5,239 bases of DNA from Candidatus Latescibacterota bacterium (GTDB lineage: Bacteria > JAAXHH01 > JABIQT01), in contig JABIQT010000854.1 of NCBI GenBank assembly GCA_018667995.1, positions 1 to 5,239 on the forward strand, read 5' to 3'. The notes under the pieces are model-generated. The model did no database searches. It saw only the letters and a list, made by a program, of their open reading frames with translations, and had not been told where the DNA came from. Position numbers and translations under genes: made by a program. Numbering within the stretch: the stretch's first letter is position 1; each line of letters begins with the position of its first letter. Below are positions 1 through 5,239 of the stretch, piece by piece.

Positions 1-378
1 CTCCTCTTGACTGCGGCGGTTCTTACCTGGACAGCCGGTTTCGATGTTGTTTATTCATGTCAGGACTATGATTTCGATGTGAAGAATGGCCTCTTTTCCG
101 TGCCCCAAAGGTTAGGCATCCGCAAGGCGCTGTTCGTAGCACGCCTTCTCCATGTCGTTACCGTCATTTGCCTCTTGTCCATGGCGTGGGTATTCGAACT
201 TAATGTCTTATATCTTATCGGGGTCTCGCTCGTGGCCATTATCCTCCTGTACGAACACACCTTGGTCAGTCCTGATGATCTATCTAAGGTGAACCTGGCG
301 TTCTTTACCACCAATGGGATTATTAGCGTGGTGTATCTTCTGTTTACGGTCGGCGACGTACTGGTTACGTCTTGGTGA
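1..378 (+). CDS. ubiA: UbiA-family 4-hydroxybenzoate/naphthoate polyprenyltransferase, C-terminal part (5' end outside window)
   Basis: This is an integral membrane prenyltransferase that attaches a polyprenyl chain to an aromatic acid in quinone synthesis. Only the last 125 residues are present, and the frame is open to the left edge. The TTG at position 7 is an internal Leu codon, not a start. The second Asp-rich motif of the family is at fragment residues 13-26 (GFDVVYSCQDYDFD) and binds the Mg-diphosphate of the prenyl donor. Hydrophobic membrane segments lie at about residues 40-60, 62-83 and 100-121. The YSCQD form and the C-terminal VNLAFFTTNGIIS stretch resemble the non-proteobacterial branch that includes MqnP of the futalosine menaquinone route. 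This is recalled family knowledge, not a search. It lies 6 nt upstream of ubiE and is almost certainly in the same operon. The family is secure; the exact acceptor (4-hydroxybenzoate or 1,4-dihydroxy-6-naphthoate) is not. Confidence 0.9.
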   Translation, partial: LLLTAAVLTWTAGFDVVYSCQDYDFDVKNGLFSVPQRLGIRKALFVARLLHVVTVICLLSMAWVFELNVLYLIGVSLVAIILLYEHTLVSPDDLSKVNLAFFTTNGIISVVYLLFTVGDVLVTSW

Positions 379-384
379 CGTTCT

Positions 385-1122
385 ATGCATGAGAAATCAG
401 AACGTGTCGGTGATATGTTTAACCGAATTGCAGCACGGTATGATCTGTTGAATCATGTCCTCAGCGCAGGAACAGACTTCTATTGGCGTAAATCGGCGTT
501 GGACGCTATGAATCTGCGATCGGGCGCTCGTATACTCGACATCTGTGTCGGCACAGCAGATTTAGCTCTGGGGGCACTTCGCAGAGATCAATATCCAAAC
601 CGAGTCGTGGGTGTTGATTTGTCCATGAATATGATGCGGATAGGTCAGGAGAAGACAAGGCGCGCTTCCAGGCCAGACGTTCGTTTCGTGTGTGGCAATG
701 CTGAGGAACTTCCCTTTGGGGCCTGTGAATTTGACGGAGCAATGGTAGCTTTTGGTGTGAGAAACCTTGCAGACATACCTGCAGGATTGGCGAGCGTAAA
801 TCGCGTTTTGAAGCCAGGGGGCCAGCTTGTAGTACTGGAGCTGTCAAGGCCAACTCTACAGGGATTTCGCCAGCTATTTCAACTGTATTTCCGGCACCTC
901 CTGCCCCGTATCGGGGGCGTCATTTCAGGAGATGGAGCCGCCTACCGGTATCTTCACAGCTCGGTCATGGCATTTCCGGAACGGGAACGGTTCCTGCATC
1001 TTATGGAAGATGCAGGATTTGTCAGCGCCCGCTATCGGGACCTTTCGCTTGGTATAGCCACTCTGTATACGGGCATAAAAACTTCTACCGCAGCTGCTTC
1101 TCACACTTCGGATCTCACATGA
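385..1122 (+). CDS. ubiE: UbiE/MenG demethylmenaquinone (ubiquinone) C-methyltransferase
   Basis: This SAM-dependent enzyme methylates the quinone ring, giving menaquinone from demethylmenaquinone or the C-methylated ubiquinone precursor. The 245-residue product shows family signatures throughout: MFNRIAARYDLLNHVLS at 11-27, SAM motif I at 51-59 (LDICVGTAD), the acidic end of motif II at 76-79 (GVDL), GNAEELPF at 104-111, AFGVRNL at 122-128, RVLKPGG at 140-146, LPRIGG at 173-178, and a YRYLHSSVMAFP stretch at 187-198. Motif I has Ala where GTGD is common; GTAD is also known in this family. About 12 residues after the usual KT ending are poorly conserved. The ATG at 385 starts 6 nt after the ubiA stop, with a weak GGTGA that overlaps that stop as ribosome site. 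Its 3' end overlaps ubiX by ATGA, so the two are probably translationally coupled. No UbiB/UbiJ partner or other ubiquinone gene is visible, so menaquinone is the likelier product. Confidence 0.95.
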   Translation: MHEKSERVGDMFNRIAARYDLLNHVLSAGTDFYWRKSALDAMNLRSGARILDICVGTADLALGALRRDQYPNRVVGVDLSMNMMRIGQEKTRRASRPDVRFVCGNAEELPFGACEFDGAMVAFGVRNLADIPAGLASVNRVLKPGGQLVVLELSRPTLQGFRQLFQLYFRHLLPRIGGVISGDGAAYRYLHSSVMAFPERERFLHLMEDAGFVSARYRDLSLGIATLYTGIKTSTAAASHTSDLT

Positions 1123-1727
1123 GAAAACACATAATAATCGGCGTGACCGGGGCCAGTGGGAGTATCTACGCCCTAAGACTGATTAGAGCACTTCTCGTAG
1201 ACGGACACCGGGTGAGCGTCATCTTTTCAAAATTCGGAAGATACATCATGCAAGATGAAGCTGGACTGTCGGCGGGCGACGACTTTCTGGAGCAGTTGGT
1301 TGAGAAATACGGGCTGTCCGTGCGAAACGGCGAACTCGCGGAATTCAAAATAGGAGATCTCGCCGCACCGCTGGCAAGCGGGTCCGTTCGCGTTGACGGG
1401 ATGGCTATCGTTCCGTGCTCCATGAAGACACTCTCAAGTATTGCGCACGGCACATCGGCTTCACTGATTGAACGATCCGCCGATGTAACGCTGAAAGAAG
1501 CGAGGCCCCTCATCCTTGTACCACGTGAGACTCCGTTCAATCTCATTCACATGAAGAACATGCTGGCGGCTGGTGAGGCCGGTGCTCACATCGTACCGGC
1601 AATGCCCGCGTTCTACCAGAAACCTGAGTCGTTTGAAGATCTTGGCGATTTTATAGCCGGTCGCGTTCTGAATCTGCTTGGAATTGAACAGAACTTGTTC
1701 ACACCGTGGGGAGAGGAGCAGGAATGA
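1119..1727 (+). CDS. ubiX: UbiX flavin prenyltransferase (prenylated-FMN synthase)
   Basis: UbiX joins dimethylallyl phosphate to reduced FMN, making the prenyl-FMN cofactor of UbiD-type decarboxylases. The 202-residue length is normal. The FMN loop is at residues 8-14 (GVTGASG), followed by PCSMKTLSSIAHG at 99-111, LIERSADVTLKEARPL at 116-131, VPRETPFNLIH at 134-144 and PAMPAFYQKP at 160-169. By alignment from memory with P. aeruginosa UbiX, the active-site residues are all kept: Glu47, Lys126, Arg136, Tyr166 and Arg182, with Trp197 near the C-terminus. The enzyme should therefore be active. The start overlaps the ubiE stop (ATGA) and has no clear ribosome site of its own, which points to coupled translation. 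The partner UbiD is not in the window; it may lie upstream of ubiA or elsewhere. The 3' end (TGA 1725-1727) lies inside the ribosome-site region of nth. Confidence 0.96.
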   Translation: MRKHIIIGVTGASGSIYALRLIRALLVDGHRVSVIFSKFGRYIMQDEAGLSAGDDFLEQLVEKYGLSVRNGELAEFKIGDLAAPLASGSVRVDGMAIVPCSMKTLSSIAHGTSASLIERSADVTLKEARPLILVPRETPFNLIHMKNMLAAGEAGAHIVPAMPAFYQKPESFEDLGDFIAGRVLNLLGIEQNLFTPWGEEQE

Positions 1728-1730
1728 GGT
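1725..1730 (+). promoter_or_regulatory. Ribosome binding site for the TTG start of nth
   Basis: TGAGGT overlaps the ubiX stop codon and sits 7 nt before the TTG at 1738. This good spacing supports the TTG start. It also suggests that ribosomes ending ubiX could re-initiate on nth. Confidence 0.55.
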
Positions 1731-1737
1731 CTTCGTC

Positions 1738-2394
1738 TTGAAAGACAAGGAGATTCATGAGATGATGGCAATTATCACCGCGGAAGTACCGCAGTGGCAA
1801 GCGACAACACTCGCCCAATTGGTCGAAGAGAAGCGCGATGCCTTTCGTGTGTTGATTGCTACTTTGCTCAGCCTCAGGACCCAGGACAAGACTACACACG
1901 AGGCCTCTGGACGCCTCTTCCTATTGGCAGATACGCCAGAAGTCATGGTTGACCTGCCTGTTGCTGTAGTCGAAAAAGCTATCTATCCCGTGGGATTCTA
2001 TACCACCAAGGCAAAGAACATTATTAGCATCTGTCGGATTCTTGTGGACGAGTACGACGGTCGCACTCCCGATGATCTCGATGAGTTATTGGCCTTACCG
2101 GGGGTTGGACGCAAGACAGCCAATCTGGTGATTACTCTCGGCTTCGACAAGCCGGGGATCTGTGTCGATACACACGTGCATAGAATCGCAAATCGATGGG
2201 GATACGTCGCCACGAAGACGCCCGATGAAACAGAGTTAGTGCTTCGGGACAAGCTGCCTGCCGAATTCTGGATTCCCATTAACGACCTCCTTGTGACCTA
2301 TGGCCAGAACCTCTGTAAGCCGATCTCTCCATTTTGTAGCAAATGCAGACTCACATCTTACTGCCCGAGGCTAGGTGTTGAGAAACACCGGTAA
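1738..2394 (+). CDS. nth: Endonuclease III, [4Fe-4S] DNA glycosylase/AP lyase
   Basis: This base-excision repair enzyme removes oxidised pyrimidines and nicks the abasic site. The helix-hairpin-helix is at residues 120-128 (LPGVGRKTA) with catalytic Lys126. Catalytic Asp144 lies in VDTHVHR. Cys193, 200, 203 and 209 form the C-x6-C-x2-C-x5-C iron-sulfur loop, so the enzyme looks intact. The LLSLRTQD segment at 43-50 replaces the LLSAQATD of E. coli Nth and marks a different subfamily. I chose the TTG at 1738 because it puts 18 residues up to the Pro of AEVP, as I recall for E. coli Nth, and because a TGAGGT lies 7 nt before it. The rival start is ATG 1762, which has a perfect AAGGAG 9 nt upstream but cuts the first helix. 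A still earlier in-frame TTG at 1678 lies inside ubiX and adds unconserved sequence. The gene sits 10 nt after ubiX and 17 nt before the aldolase gene, within the same apparent operon. Its link to quinone synthesis is probably only co-transcription. Confidence 0.94.
   Translation: MKDKEIHEMMAIITAEVPQWQATTLAQLVEEKRDAFRVLIATLLSLRTQDKTTHEASGRLFLLADTPEVMVDLPVAVVEKAIYPVGFYTTKAKNIISICRILVDEYDGRTPDDLDELLALPGVGRKTANLVITLGFDKPGICVDTHVHRIANRWGYVATKTPDETELVLRDKLPAEFWIPINDLLVTYGQNLCKPISPFCSKCRLTSYCPRLGVEKHR
1747..1752 (+). promoter_or_regulatory. Alternative ribosome binding site for an internal ATG start of nth
   Basis: AAGGAG lies 9 nt before the in-frame ATG at 1762. It is a stronger match to the anti-Shine-Dalgarno sequence than the site before TTG 1738, so a shorter Nth starting at 1762 is a real alternative or a second product. 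It could also be a chance effect of the codons for Lys-Glu. Confidence 0.4.
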
Positions 2395-2411
2395 CACCGA
2401 AAGGAAATCAG

Positions 2412-3383
2412 ATGTCCGAAACACTGACGACGCCCGCTGGATTTGGACGTGACCCCAAGATCATAGCAGCCCTATCCGTACCGGTTACCCGTTCCGGAGA
2501 AATCGACTTCGATGGCTTTGCAGAGGATTTGGAGCGCACGGCCAGCTATGGCATAGAACCCGCGGTTCTGATGGATACCTATCAGATCAACCATTGCTCA
2601 AAGGAACAGCAGCTACGAGGCCTGGAAGTGGCAAAGACAGTCATGGCGGGGCGTCCCTTTACAGCCGGAGTTTATATAGAGGACGAGTCGACAGGTGAAT
2701 CAATCGAAGATATTGTGGCTGTCTATCAAAAGAAGATTGAACTACTGGAATCTCAGTATGGCGCCAGTCCTATCATTTTTCAGACTGAGGCCTTAAAACA
2801 TGCCGATGCCGATACGGTCGTCCGCGTCTATCGTGGCATGGCTGAAGCTTCCCGCGGCGGGCTCAAAGCCTTCGAGCTCAGCCCCGTCTTCGCGCCAAAT
2901 GGTTGGATGTTTCCCGACGACTCTTTGATAGATATCTTGGCTGAGGAGGCGTGGGAAGGCGCAAAGCACTCGTCCTTAAATCCGTCCATGGAATGGGTCC
3001 TGCTTCAGAAAGTTCAGAAAATCGGAAAGCGTCTTTACACGGGCAACGACTATGATTTTGCCTCCATGATGTTTAATGGCAGCGACGCTCTGCTCGGAAT
3101 CGCCACGTTCATACCCGATAAATTCAAAGACCTTGCTTGTGCTTTGCGAACTGGTGCCGAACAGGATTACCACAAACTGGCTACCGGTATGGAATTCCTC
3201 GGGCGCGTCGCGTTTCAGCCACCGGTTCCGGCGTATAAACACAGTGCCGCCATGGTCAAAAAAATGCGTGGATGGTATGAGACCGATGATCTGCTACCAA
3301 ACAACAACTTCACACGGGACGATGCCCATCGGATGGAACTCCGAGACGCACTCTCATATCTGGGAATCAATCTGAACGAGTAA
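2412..3383 (+). CDS. Dihydrodipicolinate synthase/N-acetylneuraminate lyase-family aldolase homologue, substrate unknown
   Basis: The 323-residue protein reads as a class I aldolase TIM barrel of the DapA/NanA superfamily. Residues 19-48 (AALSVPVTRSGEIDFDGF onward) match the first strand and helix of DHDPS. Residues 182-188 (EGAKHSS) match the segment with the Schiff-base lysine, giving Lys185. YTGNDYDFASMMFNGSDALL at 209-228 matches the following G-D strand and the Ga-Gvis loop. Two hallmarks differ: the GTTGE substrate loop is replaced by DTYQINHCS at 55-63, and the catalytic Tyr of the PYYN motif appears to be Phe160 in SPVFAPNG. The C-terminal part from about 245 has no motif I recognise. 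It is therefore unlikely to be DapA; an aldolase or lyase on another keto acid, or a protein that has lost activity, are both possible. ATG 2412 has an AAGGAA 5 nt upstream and follows nth by 17 nt. It is the last gene before the terminator. Family confidence is moderate and the function is unknown. Confidence 0.75.
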   Translation: MSETLTTPAGFGRDPKIIAALSVPVTRSGEIDFDGFAEDLERTASYGIEPAVLMDTYQINHCSKEQQLRGLEVAKTVMAGRPFTAGVYIEDESTGESIEDIVAVYQKKIELLESQYGASPIIFQTEALKHADADTVVRVYRGMAEASRGGLKAFELSPVFAPNGWMFPDDSLIDILAEEAWEGAKHSSLNPSMEWVLLQKVQKIGKRLYTGNDYDFASMMFNGSDALLGIATFIPDKFKDLACALRTGAEQDYHKLATGMEFLGRVAFQPPVPAYKHSAAMVKKMRGWYETDDLLPNNNFTRDDAHRMELRDALSYLGINLNE

Positions 3384-3504
3384 ACTTAGCAGGAGTGGCA
3401 CCCGCTGAGATAGGCCCTGATTCGTAAATTCATACGAGTATTTGAGACGGTTTCCGACAAGATCGGGGACCGTCTTTTCTTTTTGGATCTGACACCGAGG
3501 TAAT
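3384..3504 (+). other. Intergenic region between the operon end and the DUF2851 gene
   Basis: This 121-nt gap contains the terminator, and a GAGG at 3497-3500 spaced 4 nt from ATG 3505 as a modest ribosome site. A short inverted repeat, TCGTA-N6-TACGA, lies at 3422-3437. I looked for sigma-70 boxes. TTGAGA at 3442 resembles a -35 box but has no matching -10 box at the right distance. No promoter for the downstream gene can be named with confidence. Confidence 0.6.
3445..3484 (+). terminator. Rho-independent terminator of the ubiA-ubiE-ubiX-nth-aldolase operon
   Basis: AGACGGTTTCCGA (3445-3457) pairs with TCGGGGACCGTCT (3463-3475) in a 13-bp stem with two adjacent G-T (G-U) pairs and a 5-nt CAAGA loop. 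It is followed by TTTTCTTTTT (3475-3484). It starts 61 nt after the aldolase stop and ends 20 nt before the DUF2851 start, so the two transcription units look separate. Confidence 0.92.
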
Positions 3505-4980
3505 ATGCACCGTGTAGCCGATGGGGAAATTGCGGAGGCGTTGGTGTGGCACCTCTGGCAGCACCATCTTCCTGAGCAAAGGCCCCTGAAACTTACTGAT
3601 GGTAGACAGCTGTGGGTTCACTGTACGGGGGACTTCAACGAAGACAGTGGCCCGGACTATAAGAATGCCTGCCTGGCCTTTGGCCCCGGAAAAAAGGTTA
3701 TTGGTGACGTGGAAATACACGTGCGCTCACAAGACTGGCTCAGACATGGTCATGAGCAAAATTCAAGGTATAACCGTGTAGCCCTGCACGTGGTGATGTG
3801 GCATGAGGATGGAGATTCGCCCGTTTTGAAACAGAACGGACAGTATCTCCCAACGCTCGTACTGTCAGATAATTTGGGCGACTGTTTCGATCGACTACAA
3901 CGAAGATACGAGCGTAGCCATGAGGAAGCAGTGCGTCCTCGCACCTATCCCTGCCGCAGTTCAGTAGAAAGGGCATCTGAGACGGAGCTCAGATCGTTAT
4001 TGTGCGCTCTTGGATGGAAGAGATTTACCATGAAAGCCGAGATGATGAGGGCCAGAATGGATCGGGTAGCGCCTGAACAGGTGTTGTACGAGCGCCTGAT
4101 GGGGGCAGCGGGATACGCTAAGAATCGAGACGCGTTTCTTGATCTTTCACAGCGGGTGCCACTTGCACTTGTTAGGGAGGCGGTGTCCGGACTCTCGGGC
4201 AAGAACCGGATCCTGTGGATTCAGGCCATGCTGTTTGGGACGGCAGGACTTCTACCTTCGCAGAACGAGAATCTGTACGAGGTAGAACAAGGGCGCCAAG
4301 ATGCTTATGTAACCGAGCTCGAATCTATGTGGAGGGTTCTGTCGGACAACTTTCGGGTTAGGCCAAAACGTGAAACGGAGTGGCAATTCTTTAGGCTCCG
4401 CCCATTCAATTTTCCAACAGTCAGACTCGCAGGTATGAGTTACCTGGTCTCATTCGCTTGTGATGGCCCTCTGGATGCCGGATTTCTACACCTGATCACA
4501 AGCCGCAAACCCGATGATGACGCGACGATACTTCTGCGTGCTTTGGGAAAGGGACTGGATGATCTTTGCACGACGGATCGGTCGGACTACTGGACCTCTC
4601 ACACCGCAATGAGGGGAAGACTAGGTAGGGAGAGATTACACTTGATTGGCAACGAACGACGGCGCGAGATGATCGTGAACGTGCTACTACCTTATCTATA
4701 TGCCCTTGCTTTGAATGGTGTATCGAACGTTCCTAAGAACTTGATACAGAGCATGTATGAAGTACACCCTCGGCTATCCGAGAATGCGGTACTCCGAAAC
4801 GTTTATAGCGTCATTTTTTCGAAACAGGAGCAGGCGCGGAAGGTTATTGATAGCGCTCAGCTTCAGCAGGGCGTGCTGAATATAGACGAACAGACCTGTT
4901 ACAGGAAAGACTGTGGCCGCTGTGTGCTATCCGGCGGTCTCCAGATCCGGGCGAACGGGGGCTTATCTGGACCAGATTAA
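3505..4980 (+). CDS. DUF2851 family protein of unknown function
   Basis: The 491-residue protein matches what I know of the DUF2851 family in length and motifs; no function is established to my knowledge. The conserved N-terminal core has a TDGRQLWVHCTGDFNEDSGP stretch (31-50) followed by DYKNA. After it comes GDVEIHVRSQDWLRHGH at 67-83, then YNRVALHVV at 89-97. A middle region from about 160 to 450 looks mostly helical, and a C-terminal cysteine cluster C465-x4-C470-x2-C473 may bind metal or stabilise the end. The arrangement Asp51, Glu70-Ile-His72, Asp77, His81, His83 and His95 suggests a metal site; a nuclease-like role is only my inference. No signal peptide or membrane segment is seen, so it is probably cytosolic. 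ATG 3505 has GAGG 4 nt upstream and follows a terminator, so it likely has its own promoter. Its last 18 bases overlap the convergent minus-strand gene. Confidence 0.85.
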   Translation: MHRVADGEIAEALVWHLWQHHLPEQRPLKLTDGRQLWVHCTGDFNEDSGPDYKNACLAFGPGKKVIGDVEIHVRSQDWLRHGHEQNSRYNRVALHVVMWHEDGDSPVLKQNGQYLPTLVLSDNLGDCFDRLQRRYERSHEEAVRPRTYPCRSSVERASETELRSLLCALGWKRFTMKAEMMRARMDRVAPEQVLYERLMGAAGYAKNRDAFLDLSQRVPLALVREAVSGLSGKNRILWIQAMLFGTAGLLPSQNENLYEVEQGRQDAYVTELESMWRVLSDNFRVRPKRETEWQFFRLRPFNFPTVRLAGMSYLVSFACDGPLDAGFLHLITSRKPDDDATILLRALGKGLDDLCTTDRSDYWTSHTAMRGRLGRERLHLIGNERRREMIVNVLLPYLYALALNGVSNVPKNLIQSMYEVHPRLSENAVLRNVYSVIFSKQEQARKVIDSAQLQQGVLNIDEQTCYRKDCGRCVLSGGLQIRANGGLSGPD

Positions 4981-5239
4981 CTCATTCCTGAGCCAGATAT
5001 TAGTGTTCCGGAGTCGGGCACTGAGCACCGTTGCCAGGTTCTTCATGATCACATAGCCGATACGAGGGTGCTTGTCCATTACCGCCCGAATATCCTCGCT
5101 CATGATTTCAAGGACACTGGTTTCCTCCATGGTCCTCGCCCCGGCGGAACGCGGAGATCCATCCACAAGGGAGATCTCACCGAATATCATACCGGAAGTA
5201 GCCGTAGCCAGACGTTCCGATTTTCTTCCCGGACGATTA
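4963..5239 (-). CDS. Cyclic-nucleotide-binding domain protein, C-terminal part (5' end outside window)
   Basis: The frame is open to the right edge, and 92 codons including the stop are visible. An internal Met codon at 5190 is not a likely start because homology continues before it. The sequence SGMIFGEISLVDGSPRSAGA matches the phosphate-binding cassette of the cAMP/cGMP-binding fold: Glu of FGEIS and Arg of PRSA are the residues that contact ribose and phosphate in CRP. It continues through the ETSVLEI beta strand and the helix MDKHPRIGYVIMKNLATVLS to SARLRNTN. The protein ends about ten residues later, so no helix-turn-helix follows. It is thus not a CRP/FNR-type regulator unless another domain precedes the cassette. 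A stand-alone domain protein, or the C-terminus of a larger signalling or transport protein, fits. The key binding residues are kept, but the ligand is unknown. Its stop (TAA, plus-strand 4963-4965) lies inside the DUF2851 gene. Confidence 0.87.
   Translation of the reverse strand, partial: NRPGRKSERLATATSGMIFGEISLVDGSPRSAGARTMEETSVLEIMSEDIRAVMDKHPRIGYVIMKNLATVLSARLRNTNIWLRNELIWSR

Noticed and set aside
1461-1748. Minus-strand open frame across the ubiX end and nth start
   Set aside because: It is antisense to two well-conserved genes. Its product shows no family motif and reads as a shadow frame.
3076-3375. Plus-strand open frame of 99 codons inside the aldolase gene
   Set aside because: It lies wholly in another frame of a well-supported gene, has no recognisable protein features and no ribosome site worth noting.
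2412-3383. Calling this gene dapA (4-hydroxy-tetrahydrodipicolinate synthase)
   Set aside because: The GTTGE loop and the catalytic tyrosine are not seen, and the protein is longer than typical DapA. Only superfamily membership is supported.
3442-3447. TTGAGA as a -35 box for the DUF2851 gene
   Set aside because: The expected -10 position falls in GGGGAC inside the terminator stem, so no promoter is supported.
3740-4202. Several minus-strand open frames opposite the DUF2851 gene
   Set aside because: They overlap each other and a gene with family motifs, and their products are Arg/Ser-rich and low in recognisable motifs, typical of antisense shadows.
4965-4977. The palindrome at the convergent ends as a bidirectional terminator
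   Set aside because: It has only one central base, so it cannot form the full hairpin, and no T-tract follows on either strand.
5188-5190. ATG as the true start of the minus-strand cyclic-nucleotide-binding gene
   Set aside because: The frame stays open to the window edge, and a start here would remove the first half of the domain. It is an internal Met just before FGEIS.
1-5239. Mobile element, defence system, CRISPR array or RNA gene
   Set aside because: No transposase, integrase, terminal or spaced direct repeats, tRNA-like or rRNA-like stretch was seen on either strand. The genes are mostly housekeeping.

Overview
The window holds ordinary chromosomal bacterial DNA of roughly even base composition, densely packed with genes. 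I see no mobile element, CRISPR array, tRNA or rRNA. It carries five complete genes and one 5'-truncated gene on the plus strand, plus one 5'-truncated gene on the minus strand at the right edge. The UbiA type (YSCQD motif and an AFFTTNG C-terminal region, as in the non-proteobacterial, MqnP-like branch), the GTAD form of UbiE motif I and a DUF2851 gene suggest a non-proteobacterial Gram-negative, perhaps of the Bacteroidota/Chlorobi (FCB) assemblage or a neighbouring uncultured phylum. That placement is inference only.

Region 1-3484 looks like one operon: ubiA (3' end), ubiE/menG, ubiX, nth and a DHDPS-like aldolase gene. Spacings are 6 nt, a 4-nt ATGA overlap, about 10 nt and 17 nt. It closes with a strong intrinsic terminator at 3445-3484. 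The first three genes make the late steps of a respiratory quinone: UbiA attaches the polyprenyl tail, UbiX makes the prenylated flavin needed by a UbiD-type decarboxylase (not in the window), and UbiE/MenG adds the ring methyl group. With an MqnP-like UbiA, menaquinone by the futalosine route is the likeliest product, but no diagnostic mqn gene is visible here. The next gene, nth, is an iron-sulfur DNA glycosylase. The last is a TIM-barrel aldolase homologue that keeps the Schiff-base lysine region but lacks the usual GTTGE substrate motif and the catalytic tyrosine, so its substrate is unknown.

Region 3385-3504 is the only sizeable gap. It holds the terminator and a weak ribosome binding site. 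A DUF2851 gene of unknown function fills 3505-4980. It converges with a minus-strand gene encoding the C-terminal part of a cyclic-nucleotide-binding domain protein. The two coding regions overlap by 18 bp, so each stop codon lies inside the other gene.

I found no clear novel multi-gene system. The most useful leads are the atypical aldolase, the uncharacterised DUF2851 protein with its acid/histidine-rich motif, and the convergent overlap.
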